DNA of 64,000 nt. Source: Lysinibacillus irui. GTDB taxonomy: Bacteria > Bacillota > Bacilli > Bacillales_A > Planococcaceae. The notes below the pieces were generated by a model. The model had not been told where the DNA came from, made no database searches, and worked only from the letters and a program-made list of their open reading frames with translations. Below are positions 47,564-56,481 of this stretch, one piece after another. The stretch is from positions 2,287,501-2,351,500 of the forward strand of contig NZ_CP113527.1 of assembly GCF_028877475.1 (NCBI RefSeq), given 5' to 3'. A program made the position numbers and the translations under genes. Position 1 is the stretch's first letter, and each line of letters opens with the position of its first letter.

Positions 47564-50500
47564 TTATAGCGCAACAAAAATTGTAAGCTTTTCATTAAAC
47601 AGTGCTGTATCTATCGATGTTTCTTCGTGCCATTCCACACCATAATGCAGAGCTTTGACCAACACATTTGCTTGTAATAAAGTTTCGTGCTGCTGGATGA
47701 TAGATAAGACTTCCGAACTCCCATTAAAGGCAATCGACACATATTGCTCCACTGGTAGCTGCCATTTTTTACGTGCATCTTGAATTGTACGGATCAATTC
47801 TCGCATTTGCCCCTCTTGTAATAAGCTCTCCGTTAGTTGTACATTGAGCAAGACACGACAAGTGCTATCCTCTGCTTTTATATAATGCTCCTTCACGACG
47901 GATTCTGCGACCACATGCGTTGACAGCAATGTAAGCTGTTGATCTTCAATTACGATATCTAATGCCCCTTGTTGCTGTAACTTATTTTTCTCTTCATTTG
48001 TTAATGTCGTTACATAGTCTTTTACCTGATTCACCTTTGAACCAAATGCCGCTCCTGCTGTTTTAAAGTTCAGCTTATAATAGACAAGTTCATAGGCTGA
48101 AAAGTCATGCGTCCATCTACAGAACTTGATATTTAACTCATCTTGAATGAGCTCATTATAGACTTGGTAATCTGCCAACTCACCATTTACTGCAACAATG
48201 AGTTCACTTAAAGGTTGCTTAACCTTCATCCCCTGGCTATTGCGTATACTACGTCCTAGTTCCACTACTGTTAACACCAATGTCATTTCTTGTTCCAGCC
48301 TCACATCCATTAGCTGCTCGTTACATATTGGATAGTTTTCAAGATGGACACTTTTCCCACATAATTGTCGGTAAATATCTTCTGCTATAAATGGAGTAAA
48401 CGGAGCTAGTAATTGACAAATAGATGTTAGAAGCTCGTAAAGTGTACTAAATGCTCCTCGTTTATCTACAGTCAGCCCATTTGCCCAAAATCTGGCACGA
48501 GAACGGCGAATATACCAATTGCTTAACTCCTCCACCAATTGGGCAATTTCCCTAGTCGCCTGCGTAAATTGGTAATCATCCATGGCAGCTGTCACAACTC
48601 GGATAGTGTGATGTAAGCGAGACAAAATCCAATGATCTAAATGTGACCGTGTACCAGTATTTGAGGCATCATACGTAAACCCATCGATTGTGGCATACAT
48701 TTCATAAAATTTAAACGTATGATCAAGTGTATCTACTAGCTTTGATTTCGCATCCAATACAATTTTCTTGGAAAAGCGCTTCGGATTCCAAGGGGAGCTA
48801 TCTACTAGAAAGGCCCAGCGTAAAGCATCCGCTCCATACTGCTCGATTAATTCAACTGGTTCTAAAGCATTGCCTTTACTTTTAGACATCTTCTGCCCAT
48901 GCTCATCTAACACATGCCCTAACGATAGGACATTTTTATAAGGTGGCTTCCCTGTAAACAAGGTCGATACGGCTAATAAACTATAGAAAAAACCTCGTGT
49001 TTGGTCAATCCCTTCAATAACGACATTTGCTGGAAATTGATTGTGAAAAGTCGCCACATCTTCAAAAGGATAGTGCTGCTGCGCAAATGGCATCGAGCCA
49101 CTATCAAACCAAACATCAATTACTTCAGGTGTACGCTTCATGTCTCCCTGACACTGAGGACAAGTGCAGACAATGTCATCGATAAATGGTTTATGAAGCT
49201 CTATTTGCTCATCAACAGCCCCTTTGGCTAATTTTATTAATGCTGCGATACTGTTTGGAGCCTCCTCATGACCGCAACCCTGACAAACCCATACATTGAG
49301 CGGTGTCCCCCAGTAGCGGTTTCGGCTGATGTTCCAATCCACTAAATTTTCTAGGAAGTTGCCAAATCGACCATCCTTAATATGACCTGGATACCATGTC
49401 ACTTGTTGATTATTTTGTAAAAGCTGCTCCTTTAAGGATGACATCTTGATAAACCAGCTATCTGTTGCGTAATACAACAATGGTGAATCACAGCGCCAGC
49501 AATGTGGATAGCTATGCTCATATTTTTCTTTTGCAAATAACAGCTCTTTTTTTGCAAGCATTTTTATAATATCGACATCACAATCTTTCACGAATCGCCC
49601 GACAAGCTCTGGTACTTCATCTGTATAGCACCCTTTCAAGTCCACTACATTAATAAAGGATAAACCATGGTGCTGAACTGTTTTATAATCGTCCTCACCA
49701 TAGGCAGGTGCGATATGCACAATCCCTGTACCACTGTGCTCTGTCACATAATCTGCCATGACAACAACATGCCCTTTATCGACCTTTACATAAGAAAATG
49801 GTGGGTGATAGGAAACACCCGCAAACTCATGCCCATCATGCTCACTTACTATTTCTATAGGCTCTGAAAATACCTTTGCTACAAGTGATTTAGCCAGGAT
49901 GTATACGTTATTTGCATGCTTTACACGTACATATTTAAGTGCAGGATTCATTGCCAAAGCAACATTGGCAGGTAAAGTCCACGGTGTCGTCGTCCAGCCT
50001 AAGAAATATTCGTCGTGATCCTGTCGCTTAAACATGGCTGTCACAGATAAATCTTTGATATCCTTGTAGCCCTGTGCCACTTCATGAGAGCTTAAGGACG
50101 TTTGACAGCTAGGGCAATATGGTGACACCCGATGCCCTTTATATAAACGATTTTCCTTATGAACATGACTTAAAATATGCCAGACGGACTCGATGTAATC
50201 ATTACTTAGTGTAAGATAAGGATCATCCATATCGAGCCAGTAACCTAGCTGTTCTGTAAAGGATCGCCACTTCTGTTCGTAAGTAAAAACGCTATTTTTA
50301 CATGCTTGGATAAAACGCTCTACCCCGTAATTTTCAATCTCTTGTTTTCCAGAGATACCTAATGTCTTTTCTACCCCTAACTCCACAGGCAATCCATGTG
50401 TATCCCAGCCTGCTTTTCGTTCAACGAAAAAACCTTGCATTGTTTTATAGCGAGCTACAACATCTTTAATTGTTCTGCCAAATGCATGGCCGACGTGTGG

Positions 50501-50656
50501 TAAACCATTTGCTGTCGGTGGTCCTTCGTAAAATACAAATGGCTGCTGTCCAGCGCGATTGGTTACGGATTGTGCAAAGGTATCCTCTTGTTCCCACAAA
50601 GCTCGAATCCGTGTTTCTCGTTCAACCGTTGTTTCTTTCTTTTGTTCTACCTGCAT
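47564..50656 (-). CDS. ileS: Isoleucyl-tRNA synthetase, eukaryotic-like long form (IleS2 type)
   Basis: A 1030-residue class I synthetase. The HIGH signature is GLPHVGHAF and the KMSKS loop is GQKMSKSKGN; the editing domain includes the FLGWTTTPWTLPANVALA region. The length (about 1030 against 920 for the common bacterial form) and the N-terminus (RETRIRALWEQEDTF then PFVFYEGPPTANG) fit the eukaryotic-type IleRS2 that in Bacillus relatives is a second copy and in other bacteria goes with mupirocin insensitivity. The start at 50656 has GGAGGAACTAAT before it; the 55-codon upstream extension is the T-box leader. Whether an IleS1 exists elsewhere cannot be seen. Confidence 0.92.
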   Translation of the reverse strand: MQVEQKKETTVERETRIRALWEQEDTFAQSVTNRAGQQPFVFYEGPPTANGLPHVGHAFGRTIKDVVARYKTMQGFFVERKAGWDTHGLPVELGVEKTLGISGKQEIENYGVERFIQACKNSVFTYEQKWRSFTEQLGYWLDMDDPYLTLSNDYIESVWHILSHVHKENRLYKGHRVSPYCPSCQTSLSSHEVAQGYKDIKDLSVTAMFKRQDHDEYFLGWTTTPWTLPANVALAMNPALKYVRVKHANNVYILAKSLVAKVFSEPIEIVSEHDGHEFAGVSYHPPFSYVKVDKGHVVVMADYVTEHSGTGIVHIAPAYGEDDYKTVQHHGLSFINVVDLKGCYTDEVPELVGRFVKDCDVDIIKMLAKKELLFAKEKYEHSYPHCWRCDSPLLYYATDSWFIKMSSLKEQLLQNNQQVTWYPGHIKDGRFGNFLENLVDWNISRNRYWGTPLNVWVCQGCGHEEAPNSIAALIKLAKGAVDEQIELHKPFIDDIVCTCPQCQGDMKRTPEVIDVWFDSGSMPFAQQHYPFEDVATFHNQFPANVVIEGIDQTRGFFYSLLAVSTLFTGKPPYKNVLSLGHVLDEHGQKMSKSKGNALEPVELIEQYGADALRWAFLVDSSPWNPKRFSKKIVLDAKSKLVDTLDHTFKFYEMYATIDGFTYDASNTGTRSHLDHWILSRLHHTIRVVTAAMDDYQFTQATREIAQLVEELSNWYIRRSRARFWANGLTVDKRGAFSTLYELLTSICQLLAPFTPFIAEDIYRQLCGKSVHLENYPICNEQLMDVRLEQEMTLVLTVVELGRSIRNSQGMKVKQPLSELIVAVNGELADYQVYNELIQDELNIKFCRWTHDFSAYELVYYKLNFKTAGAAFGSKVNQVKDYVTTLTNEEKNKLQQQGALDIVIEDQQLTLLSTHVVAESVVKEHYIKAEDSTCRVLLNVQLTESLLQEGQMRELIRTIQDARKKWQLPVEQYVSIAFNGSSEVLSIIQQHETLLQANVLVKALHYGVEWHEETSIDTALFNEKLTIFVAL

Positions 50657-50698
50657 ATTAGTTCCTCCTATACAATCAAATTTGTATAAAAGGCATAC

Positions 50699-50950
50699 AA
50701 AAAACCCCGTCCCAAGAAAAGGGACGGGGTTAACCGCGAATACCACCCTAATTCTATTAACACAATGGTCAATAGCACTCAGCAACGTACAATCATACGT
50801 GTTCTTTTTAACGGTAGACACCCGGGTTAGCTTACTTTCTTCAGCTAACCTTCTCAGAGAGGATTTTCATGTAACATCTGCACACCGACTTCCACCAACT
50901 GCCGGCTCTCTGTAGAACAAAATGAAACACTACTCTTTCTCATCAACGAA
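50699..50950 (-). promoter_or_regulatory. T-box leader of ileS
   Basis: On the minus strand the T-box core AGGGTGGTATTCGCGG (50734-50749) precedes a strong intrinsic terminator (ACCCCGTCCC / GGGACGGGGT, 50700-50732). Upstream the stem I region contains AGAGAG pairing with CTCTCT and an ATC codon at 50862-50864 in the expected specifier position, which specifies isoleucine. Uncharged tRNA-Ile would turn on ileS. The 5' boundary is approximate. Confidence 0.88.
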
Positions 50951-51013
50951 TTTGTATGCTTTTATTGCATGTCATCGTATCAAATTAGCCAATGTTTGTC
51001 AATCATGTTTCGC

Positions 51014-51281
51014 CTATGATAACTCGTTAAGACAAGTGGCGATTTGTTGATGAAGGGTCGCATATTTTGATTGATTATATGTTTGGATAAAAAAGCTTTT
51101 TAGCAATGTTTTGTAATTGAATACTGCGTTTCTGTAATGCTCTTCAGCTAATTGACTCTTTAATGTAACTACTGTTGATGGCATTTTCTGCACTAATTGA
51201 ATTACCTCATCTTGCTCTAATCCTTGCTCCAGCATCGCAAAAAAATGTCATTAATTTATTCTTTAACTCATCTTCCTTCAA
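51014..51281 (-). pseudogene. Small ORF interrupted by a single-base frameshift
   Basis: A frame from a TTG at 51281 encodes LKEDELKNKLMTFF and then meets a run of seven T (51239-51245 on the plus strand). If one T is removed it continues seamlessly into the open frame ending at 51014 (AMLEQGLEQDEVIQLVQ...), giving about 88 residues of helix-rich acidic protein. Either a real inactivation, a phase-variable tract or a sequencing slip. No family recognised. It lies downstream of the membrane protein gene on the same strand. Confidence 0.5.
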
Positions 51282-51313
51282 ACGTATTGTAGCAACTGGT
51301 TGACTCCCCTTAC

Positions 51314-51961
51314 TTAATCTTTTTGATTCTCCCAATTACTTTCTTGGTATAGCCCATCTAGCCTCCAACCATTATAAAAACGAACATATGTAAATTCCTT
51401 TTGCCAATTATCCTGATGCACAACAACCTTGCTTCGCCAAGGCAAAGTAGATGCATAAACCTGTCCCTTTCGAACCTCAGCTATATGATCAGCTACATCG
51501 AGCAGTGTGGAAGGTGCAATCGTATTGTTTATCAAATAAAGCTGACGATCCGGGCTGGCCTCGAGCTCTTGCATTACCTGCTGGTGAAAAGCAACTACCT
51601 GTTGATTTGCCAGAAAAAGTGAATACACGAGAGAGCTCGCAAATAGCGCCATTAATGCTGCCACAAAAACAACATGCTTTTTCTTCAAACCTATGTAAAA
51701 CGACCAATTCTTTTCCTTTTTGTATAAATGAAGATATATTACTAGACTAATTGGCCATAAAAATAGTAGCTGCCAGCAAAGGACAACCCAAAATAGCTCT
51801 CCATCTGAAACGAAATATCGAATACTCAGGTAATTGAATAACCATAGAGGAAACGACCAACGCCAAGGAGTCTCTTGCTGCGACCTACTCTTAAAATAAA
51901 TTAGTAGAAGAGGTAAGCTTAGGAAAAAGGCTGTTGTAAAATCTACTATAGCAAATAACAA
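51314..51961 (-). CDS. Membrane protein of unknown function with a C-terminal soluble domain
   Basis: A 215-residue protein with four hydrophobic segments at about residues 5-22, 36-52, 57-78 and 95-116, followed by a ~100-residue soluble part rich in beta-type sequence (STLPWRSKVVVHQD, YVRFYNGWRLDGLY). Topology suggests an exported or cytosolic tail. No family is recognised. It lies between a frameshifted ORF and the ECF sigma partner gene, all on the minus strand but with about 100 bases of spacing before it. Confidence 0.6.
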   Translation of the reverse strand: MLFAIVDFTTAFFLSLPLLLIYFKSRSQQETPWRWSFPLWLFNYLSIRYFVSDGELFWVVLCWQLLFLWPISLVIYLHLYKKEKNWSFYIGLKKKHVVFVAALMALFASSLVYSLFLANQQVVAFHQQVMQELEASPDRQLYLINNTIAPSTLLDVADHIAEVRKGQVYASTLPWRSKVVVHQDNWQKEFTYVRFYNGWRLDGLYQESNWENQKD

Positions 51962-52065
51962 CCCAACACCTCCATTTAAGGAAAATATTACAACTATTGT
52001 AACGGAATTTAAATTAAAGGAAAAGGCTATGCATCCTATATTTTTGAATGGTAGCCTTTATTTTA

Positions 52066-53025
52066 TTAATATTCTTCTACTATTCTCAAACCCACGATAT
52101 CTTTAAAATCGATTATAGGTTGAGAACCATCATACCCAATTGCCTGACTATATTGTACTTCAACACGATCGCCAACTGATAATGTTTTCGGGACATCCAC
52201 TAGAGGGAACCACGTACCATTGCTATGTTTTTTCACTAATTCCTCTACAGATAATTGACCAATCTCGCTATCCAAGACGCCAGAGACAACTAAAAATTCA
52301 TGTTCCTTGATGGCTAAGACTGTTCCACTTCTTTTCCACATCATTTGACTTTCCTTCTCTGGGATTCTATATTTTTCTTGTAAAGAAGCAACGTCTTTAT
52401 GATAGTGCTGCTTTAAATAGTTCATAGCTTTTTGTTCAACGAACCACATCCGGATTGGATCACTTGTATTTTGATATTCGACTCTGCTTACCTCCATTAA
52501 TAAGTTAACTGTAGCCATTTTATAAGCGATTGGCTTTGCATATTTTGCAGAAAAATCTTCTTTTGTAATTTGCAGCATTTGTAATCGTTCCTTCATCGTT
52601 GGCTGAGTTTCATTGCTAAAACCCTCCATAATCAGTTCTAACTCTTTATCTACTTGCTCCCGTGAGGGGATTAACTTCATTGATTGCGCATAAGCAAAAG
52701 TCGATTCAAGATATAAAAAACTATCAAAGCTTGCCCTATAGAGTCGATTTTTTCCATTCATATAAGCATCCTTTTGTAAGTGAAGCTCTAAAATTCGTTC
52801 ATCTAATACTGGTGGGATCATAGAAGTTTGTTTTTGATGATCATTGTATTGCAAATATACAAACAATCCTATACAGACGCTCAAAATCATGGCTAAAAGC
52901 CCATATTGCCAGCGTCTAGTAGATTTTTTAACAGGACGCTGTTCTAAATGCTGAATGACATTTGCCATCACACGCTTTTTGCTTTCTGATAAATCCCGTA
53001 CGACACGAATATCCACTTTACTCAT
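52066..53025 (-). CDS. Membrane partner of the ECF sigma factor (anti-sigma-like, DUF3221-like C-terminus)
   Basis: A 319-residue single-pass protein. Residues 1-45 are a short charged cytosolic part (VRDLSESKKRVMANVIQHLEQ), 46-68 a membrane helix, and the rest extracellular with a helical region and a C-terminal OB-like beta domain resembling DUF3221 (VLAIKEHEFLVVSGV ... GDRVEVQYSQ). The ATG at 53025 follows GGGAGGTG. It overlaps the sigma gene by eight bases, so the two are coupled. It likely binds and silences the sigma factor, although no ZAS zinc motif is present. Confidence 0.7.
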   Translation of the reverse strand: MSKVDIRVVRDLSESKKRVMANVIQHLEQRPVKKSTRRWQYGLLAMILSVCIGLFVYLQYNDHQKQTSMIPPVLDERILELHLQKDAYMNGKNRLYRASFDSFLYLESTFAYAQSMKLIPSREQVDKELELIMEGFSNETQPTMKERLQMLQITKEDFSAKYAKPIAYKMATVNLLMEVSRVEYQNTSDPIRMWFVEQKAMNYLKQHYHKDVASLQEKYRIPEKESQMMWKRSGTVLAIKEHEFLVVSGVLDSEIGQLSVEELVKKHSNGTWFPLVDVPKTLSVGDRVEVQYSQAIGYDGSQPIIDFKDIVGLRIVEEY

Positions 53026-53536
53026 GCAGAAGCACCTCCCATTCAACATGCTGTAGTTGTAGCTTTAGTAACTCTCGCCCTCGACGTAGCCTTGTTTTTA
53101 CTGTACTTTCAGGAATATTTATCAGCTGCGCAATGTCGACTACAGACAATTCTTCAAAATAAAAATGAATAATGACCTCACGCTGCTTGAATGGGAGAGC
53201 TAGGATTGCATTTTCAATCAAAGTTTGTTCATCTTGCCGGACAAGCATATCCCTTCTTGTGATTGTCTGCTTGGCAGCAATTTTTTGTTGTACTTGGATT
53301 CTCCGATAAGTCCAACTTCGTAAATAATCTTTACTTCGGTTACTAACTAATTTCGATAAATAAGCCTTAAGCTCACCACGTTCCTCATAGTTCTGCTGAT
53401 TATCGTAGAACTTTATAAAGACATCCTGAACGATATCTTCTGCACTTTGTAAATCTCTTACATAGTAAAAGGCAAGACGGATAAGTCTCTCTGTATGCTG
53501 TTCCATTATTTTTTCCAGTTCATGAATTAGCAACAT
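53018..53536 (-). CDS. ECF-type RNA polymerase sigma factor
   Basis: A 172-residue sigma-70 family protein. Region 2 is RLAFYYVRDLQSAEDIVQDVFIKFY and region 4 is LPFKQREVIIHFYFEELSVVDIAQLINIPESTVKTRLRRGRE in part. Region 3 is missing as in ECF factors. Genes of this type act with a co-encoded membrane partner, which follows here with overlap. An ECF-like promoter lies just upstream, so it is probably autoregulated. The triggering stress is unknown. Confidence 0.9.
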   Translation of the reverse strand: MLLIHELEKIMEQHTERLIRLAFYYVRDLQSAEDIVQDVFIKFYDNQQNYEERGELKAYLSKLVSNRSKDYLRSWTYRRIQVQQKIAAKQTITRRDMLVRQDEQTLIENAILALPFKQREVIIHFYFEELSVVDIAQLINIPESTVKTRLRRGRELLKLQLQHVEWEVLLHE

Positions 53537-53556
53537 GTTTCCCCCTCTCTACCCTT

Positions 53557-53583
53557 TAAACGGTGCTCATGTCTTTAAGGTTT
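53557..53583 (-). promoter_or_regulatory. ECF-type autoregulatory promoter of the sigma gene
   Basis: On the minus strand AAAC and CGTTTA are separated by 17 bases, in the small gap between the Lrp gene and the sigma gene. This matches the AAC/CGT pattern of ECF promoters. Confidence 0.55.
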
Positions 53584-53597
53584 GCTTTTTTTGTCAT

Positions 53598-54041
53598 TTA
53601 TTCAAAATTATTGTCAGTAAATGGTGTAATCACCTTTTTTTCCATTGAAGATAATACGATATTGGTAGAGGGAGTACCATAAGGCATAGCCGCATCTATA
53701 AATTCCTCTAATGTTTCTACTGAATAGGTTGCTAGCTTGACGATATAGCTAATTTCTCCTGCCACTCGATAACATTCAAGAACATCGGGATGGGCATTAC
53801 AAAATGCAGAGAGACTTTTACAATCAATAGATTTAAATAAAATAATCGCCTGAATAGTGCGCTCCATTTTTTTGATGTTTACTTTTGCATGATACCCTTC
53901 GATTACCCCTTGTTCCTCCAGCTTTTTGACACGTTCAATAACAGCTGGAGAAGATAAATGGACAGTGGTCGCTAACTCCTTCATCGAAATTTTTGCATTA
54001 TGCTGTAACTGCTTTAAAATTTGTGTATCAATTTGATCCAT
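53598..54041 (-). CDS. Lrp/AsnC-family regulator
   Basis: A 147-residue protein with an N-terminal HTH (LKQLQHNAKISMKELATTVHLSSPAVIERVKKLEEQG in part) and a C-terminal RAM ligand-binding domain (MERTIQAIILFKS to EYIDAAMPYGTPSTNIVLSS-like). Such regulators respond to amino acids. It is divergent from a DJ-1/PfpI gene with a perfect palindrome between them. It may be autogenously controlled. Confidence 0.9.
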   Translation of the reverse strand: MDQIDTQILKQLQHNAKISMKELATTVHLSSPAVIERVKKLEEQGVIEGYHAKVNIKKMERTIQAIILFKSIDCKSLSAFCNAHPDVLECYRVAGEISYIVKLATYSVETLEEFIDAAMPYGTPSTNIVLSSMEKKVITPFTDNNFE

Positions 54042-54094
54042 CAGACTTCACCTTTCATAATCAACTTTTTTTCACATAATACCTTTTCAAATAA

Positions 54095-54106
54095 AGCCAT
54101 ATGGCT
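54095..54106. promoter_or_regulatory. Palindrome between lrp-type and DJ-1 genes
   Basis: AGCCATATGGCT is a perfect 12-bp palindrome within TAAAGCCATATGGCTAAA, lying between the divergent genes where an Lrp-type regulator is expected to bind. Confidence 0.5.
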
Positions 54107-54183
54107 AAAATACATTATACAACTTCTGTTATCAGTCCGTCCTATTGATTACAATAGAAGCAATAAAAGGAGGATTAATAAAT

Positions 54184-54768
54184 ATGAAAAAAATATTATT
54201 ACTATTAGCAAATGGCTTTGAAGCGGTAGAAGCAAGTGTTTTTACAGATGTTCTTGGCTGGAATAAATGGGAAGGTGATGGTACAACTGAGGTTGTGACT
54301 GTCGGTTTGCATGAACAGCTGCAATGCACATGGAATTTTAAAGTGACTCCTGAAAAATTGCTCCACGAAATTACATTAGAGGATTTTGATGCATTAGCGA
54401 TCCCTGGTGGCTTTGAGGAAGCAGGCTTTTATGAGGATGCCTTTAGTGAGGAATTTCAAACGGTTGTACGGCATTTTGACGAACGTAAAAAACCGATTGC
54501 AACGATCTGTGTTGCGTCTCTTATATTAGGAAATTGTGGTATACTCCAACATCGTCAAGCAACGACCTATAATCACCCAACGAGTAAACGTTTAGCACAA
54601 CTGGAAAACTTCGGTGCAACCATTGTTAATGAGCGCATTGTACAAACAGATCATTTAATCACCTCATCAAATCCAGGAACGGCCTTTGATGTTGCCTTCC
54701 GCTTACTAGAAACCCTAACGTCTAGCGAAAATACAATGAAAGTAAAAGACTTAATGGGCTTTCGCTAA
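54184..54768 (+). CDS. DJ-1/PfpI-family protein
   Basis: A 194-residue protein of the DJ-1/PfpI superfamily. It starts KKILLLLANGFEAVEASVFTDVLGW; the nucleophile-elbow cysteine is in ATICVASLILGNCG and a Glu near the start (GFEAVE) is the usual partner. The superfamily includes deglycase-like, chaperone and protease members. The ATG at 54184 is chosen because GGAGG is ten bases upstream; the longer frame from 54145 has no site. It is divergent from an Lrp-type regulator. Precise activity not assigned. Confidence 0.85.
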   Translation: MKKILLLLANGFEAVEASVFTDVLGWNKWEGDGTTEVVTVGLHEQLQCTWNFKVTPEKLLHEITLEDFDALAIPGGFEEAGFYEDAFSEEFQTVVRHFDERKKPIATICVASLILGNCGILQHRQATTYNHPTSKRLAQLENFGATIVNERIVQTDHLITSSNPGTAFDVAFRLLETLTSSENTMKVKDLMGFR

Positions 54769-54775
54769 ACATAGA

Positions 54776-54806
54776 AAAAGTAGGCTTGCACTAAGCCTAC
54801 TTTTTT
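54776..54806. terminator. Bidirectional terminator after the DJ-1 gene
   Basis: AAAAGTAGGCTT and AAGCCTACTTTT pair around a 5-base loop; the SLH gene converges on it. Confidence 0.85.
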
Positions 54807-54817
54807 AAGCGTTTTTA

Positions 54818-56308
54818 TTATTTGCCTATAGGTGCTGTTTCTGTTGTGCTAAGATCTATTTCTTTTGCACTTTCTAGCACTTCTTTTGGAATGGTAATCG
54901 TTGTTACAGCATTGAAATCATGGTATTTGATCGTTGTTTGCTGTCTTGTTTTTATCGAATTACCTTCTACTTTCATACTTAACGTCATATCCATCGCAAT
55001 TTCTTCTACATCAAATGTTTCTTTATTAATCAATAATTTGTATGTGAGATTGTCAAAAGACATATTGCCTAATTGTGCCTCTAAATCAGCGTCCATGCCT
55101 AAATCCATTACACCAAGCTGTTGCTTTACTAGCTCTGTGAATTTTTCACCTGAACCTTTTAGTGTTAATTCGTAGCGGCTTGCTGTTTCATTTAAAGTGA
55201 AGTCTTCAGCAAATGATTGCAGCATCTCTAATTGCTCCGCTGCATCTGGCTGCATGCCTGTTTGACTAAGTACATCATCAAATAGTTGTTTCGGGAATTT
55301 TACCCAAGCTTGTTGGTCTGCCTCATACATATACATACCATCTTTAGCTGTCATGTACATTTTAATTGGTAAATTAATTGCTTCACCACTTGTTGGATCT
55401 GTTAGGGACATTGTTCCATCCGCAAAGAACTGCATTGGCTCTGTAACAATTTCCATGTTCATATTGCCTTTAGAATCCATTTTCATGGTTTCCTTACCAT
55501 CGTTAGCTTCTACTGACTGTGAAATGGTCATAGTAGCCTTCATGCTTTTTAGCTCTTTTTGCTTAGCTAATGTTTTGGTAAATAATTCCTCAAGTGCAGC
55601 ACTATCCTTTGTTGTAGTAGGCTGTTCTTCAGTCACCTGTTCCTCTTGAGGCTGCTCATCTTTTTCATCTGGTATAGGCATTGTATCTACCGGTAAGTCT
55701 AATGCGTTCACAATAAATGTCGCTAACTGACCACGAGTCACATTTTTATCTACACCAAATTCCGTTGCAGTAACGCCTTTTGCAATACCTGCCTCATATA
55801 ATGCCGTTACGGCTTCTGCAAATGGGCTATCTTGTGGTACATCTGTAAATGGACTTTCTCCTTTAGCTGTTAAGCCTGTTGCCTGTGCCACCATTACTGC
55901 CATTTGACCACGTGTAATCGTTTCATCTGGGCGGAATGTATCATCCTCATAACCTTGTACTACGCCAAGATTAACTAATGTGATAATTGCGTTGTAATAT
56001 GGGCTAGTTGCGTCTACATCCTTAAAATTCGGATTTTCAGCACTCTCTAAATTTGTTGCAAGATCAAAAGCACCTGCAATCATCTTAGCCGCTTGTCCAC
56101 GTGTTACGTCTAGTGATGGCTTAAATGTGCCATCTGGAAAACCATTAATAATGCCTGCTTCATGTAGTGTTAAAATACTGTTAAAATGTGCATAATCTTT
56201 GCTTACATCTGAAAATGCACTAGCAGCTGAAACTGGTACTACTGCTAAAGCTGTAATGGCTATTGCTGTTGTGGCCGCTGTGTAAAGTTTATGTTTTCTC
56301 TTTGTCAT
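54818..56308 (-). CDS. SLH-domain cell-surface protein with LppX/LolA-like C-terminal domain
   Basis: A 496-residue secreted protein. After a signal peptide ending SAASA come three SLH repeats (FSDVSKDYAHFNSILTLHEAG, FKDVDATSPYYNAIITLVNLG, FTDVPQDSPFAEAVTALYEAG in part), each with the TRGQ motif, which bind secondary cell-wall polymer. An acidic Pro/Glu/Thr linker (about 205-235) leads to a ~250-residue domain of repeated beta strands (MKATMTISQSVEAND, MDMTLSMKVEG) resembling LolA/LppX-type lipoprotein folds. It is anchored to the cell wall and may bind a lipid-like ligand. The ATG at 56308 is preferred because GGGGG lies nine bases upstream. Confidence 0.85.
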   Translation of the reverse strand: MTKRKHKLYTAATTAIAITALAVVPVSAASAFSDVSKDYAHFNSILTLHEAGIINGFPDGTFKPSLDVTRGQAAKMIAGAFDLATNLESAENPNFKDVDATSPYYNAIITLVNLGVVQGYEDDTFRPDETITRGQMAVMVAQATGLTAKGESPFTDVPQDSPFAEAVTALYEAGIAKGVTATEFGVDKNVTRGQLATFIVNALDLPVDTMPIPDEKDEQPQEEQVTEEQPTTTKDSAALEELFTKTLAKQKELKSMKATMTISQSVEANDGKETMKMDSKGNMNMEIVTEPMQFFADGTMSLTDPTSGEAINLPIKMYMTAKDGMYMYEADQQAWVKFPKQLFDDVLSQTGMQPDAAEQLEMLQSFAEDFTLNETASRYELTLKGSGEKFTELVKQQLGVMDLGMDADLEAQLGNMSFDNLTYKLLINKETFDVEEIAMDMTLSMKVEGNSIKTRQQTTIKYHDFNAVTTITIPKEVLESAKEIDLSTTETAPIGK

Positions 56309-56439
56309 AATCATCATCCCCCATTTATGTAATTGTAAAAAGGCTTACATTCTAATTCTATATAAATAGTTAGGAAAATGCTAGGATACTTGGAAAATAA
56401 TTTAGGAATATTTACATTTATCCAATTCATTATCATATA

Positions 56440-56472
56440 AAAAAACCGACCTCCTAAGAGATCGGTTTTTTA
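56440..56472 (-). terminator. Terminator of acnA
   Basis: On the minus strand AACCGATCTC and GAGGTCGGTT form a stem followed by TTTTTT, 10 bases past the stop. Confidence 0.85.
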
Positions 56473-56481
56473 AGTTGATGA

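Noticed and set aside
50559-50915. 118-codon frame over the T-box leader
   Set aside because: It is antisense to the ileS leader and start; the T-box structure explains the conserved sequence.
54822-55649. Plus-strand frames opposite the SLH protein gene
   Set aside because: They mirror a secreted protein with signal peptide and SLH repeats on the minus strand and have no translation signals.
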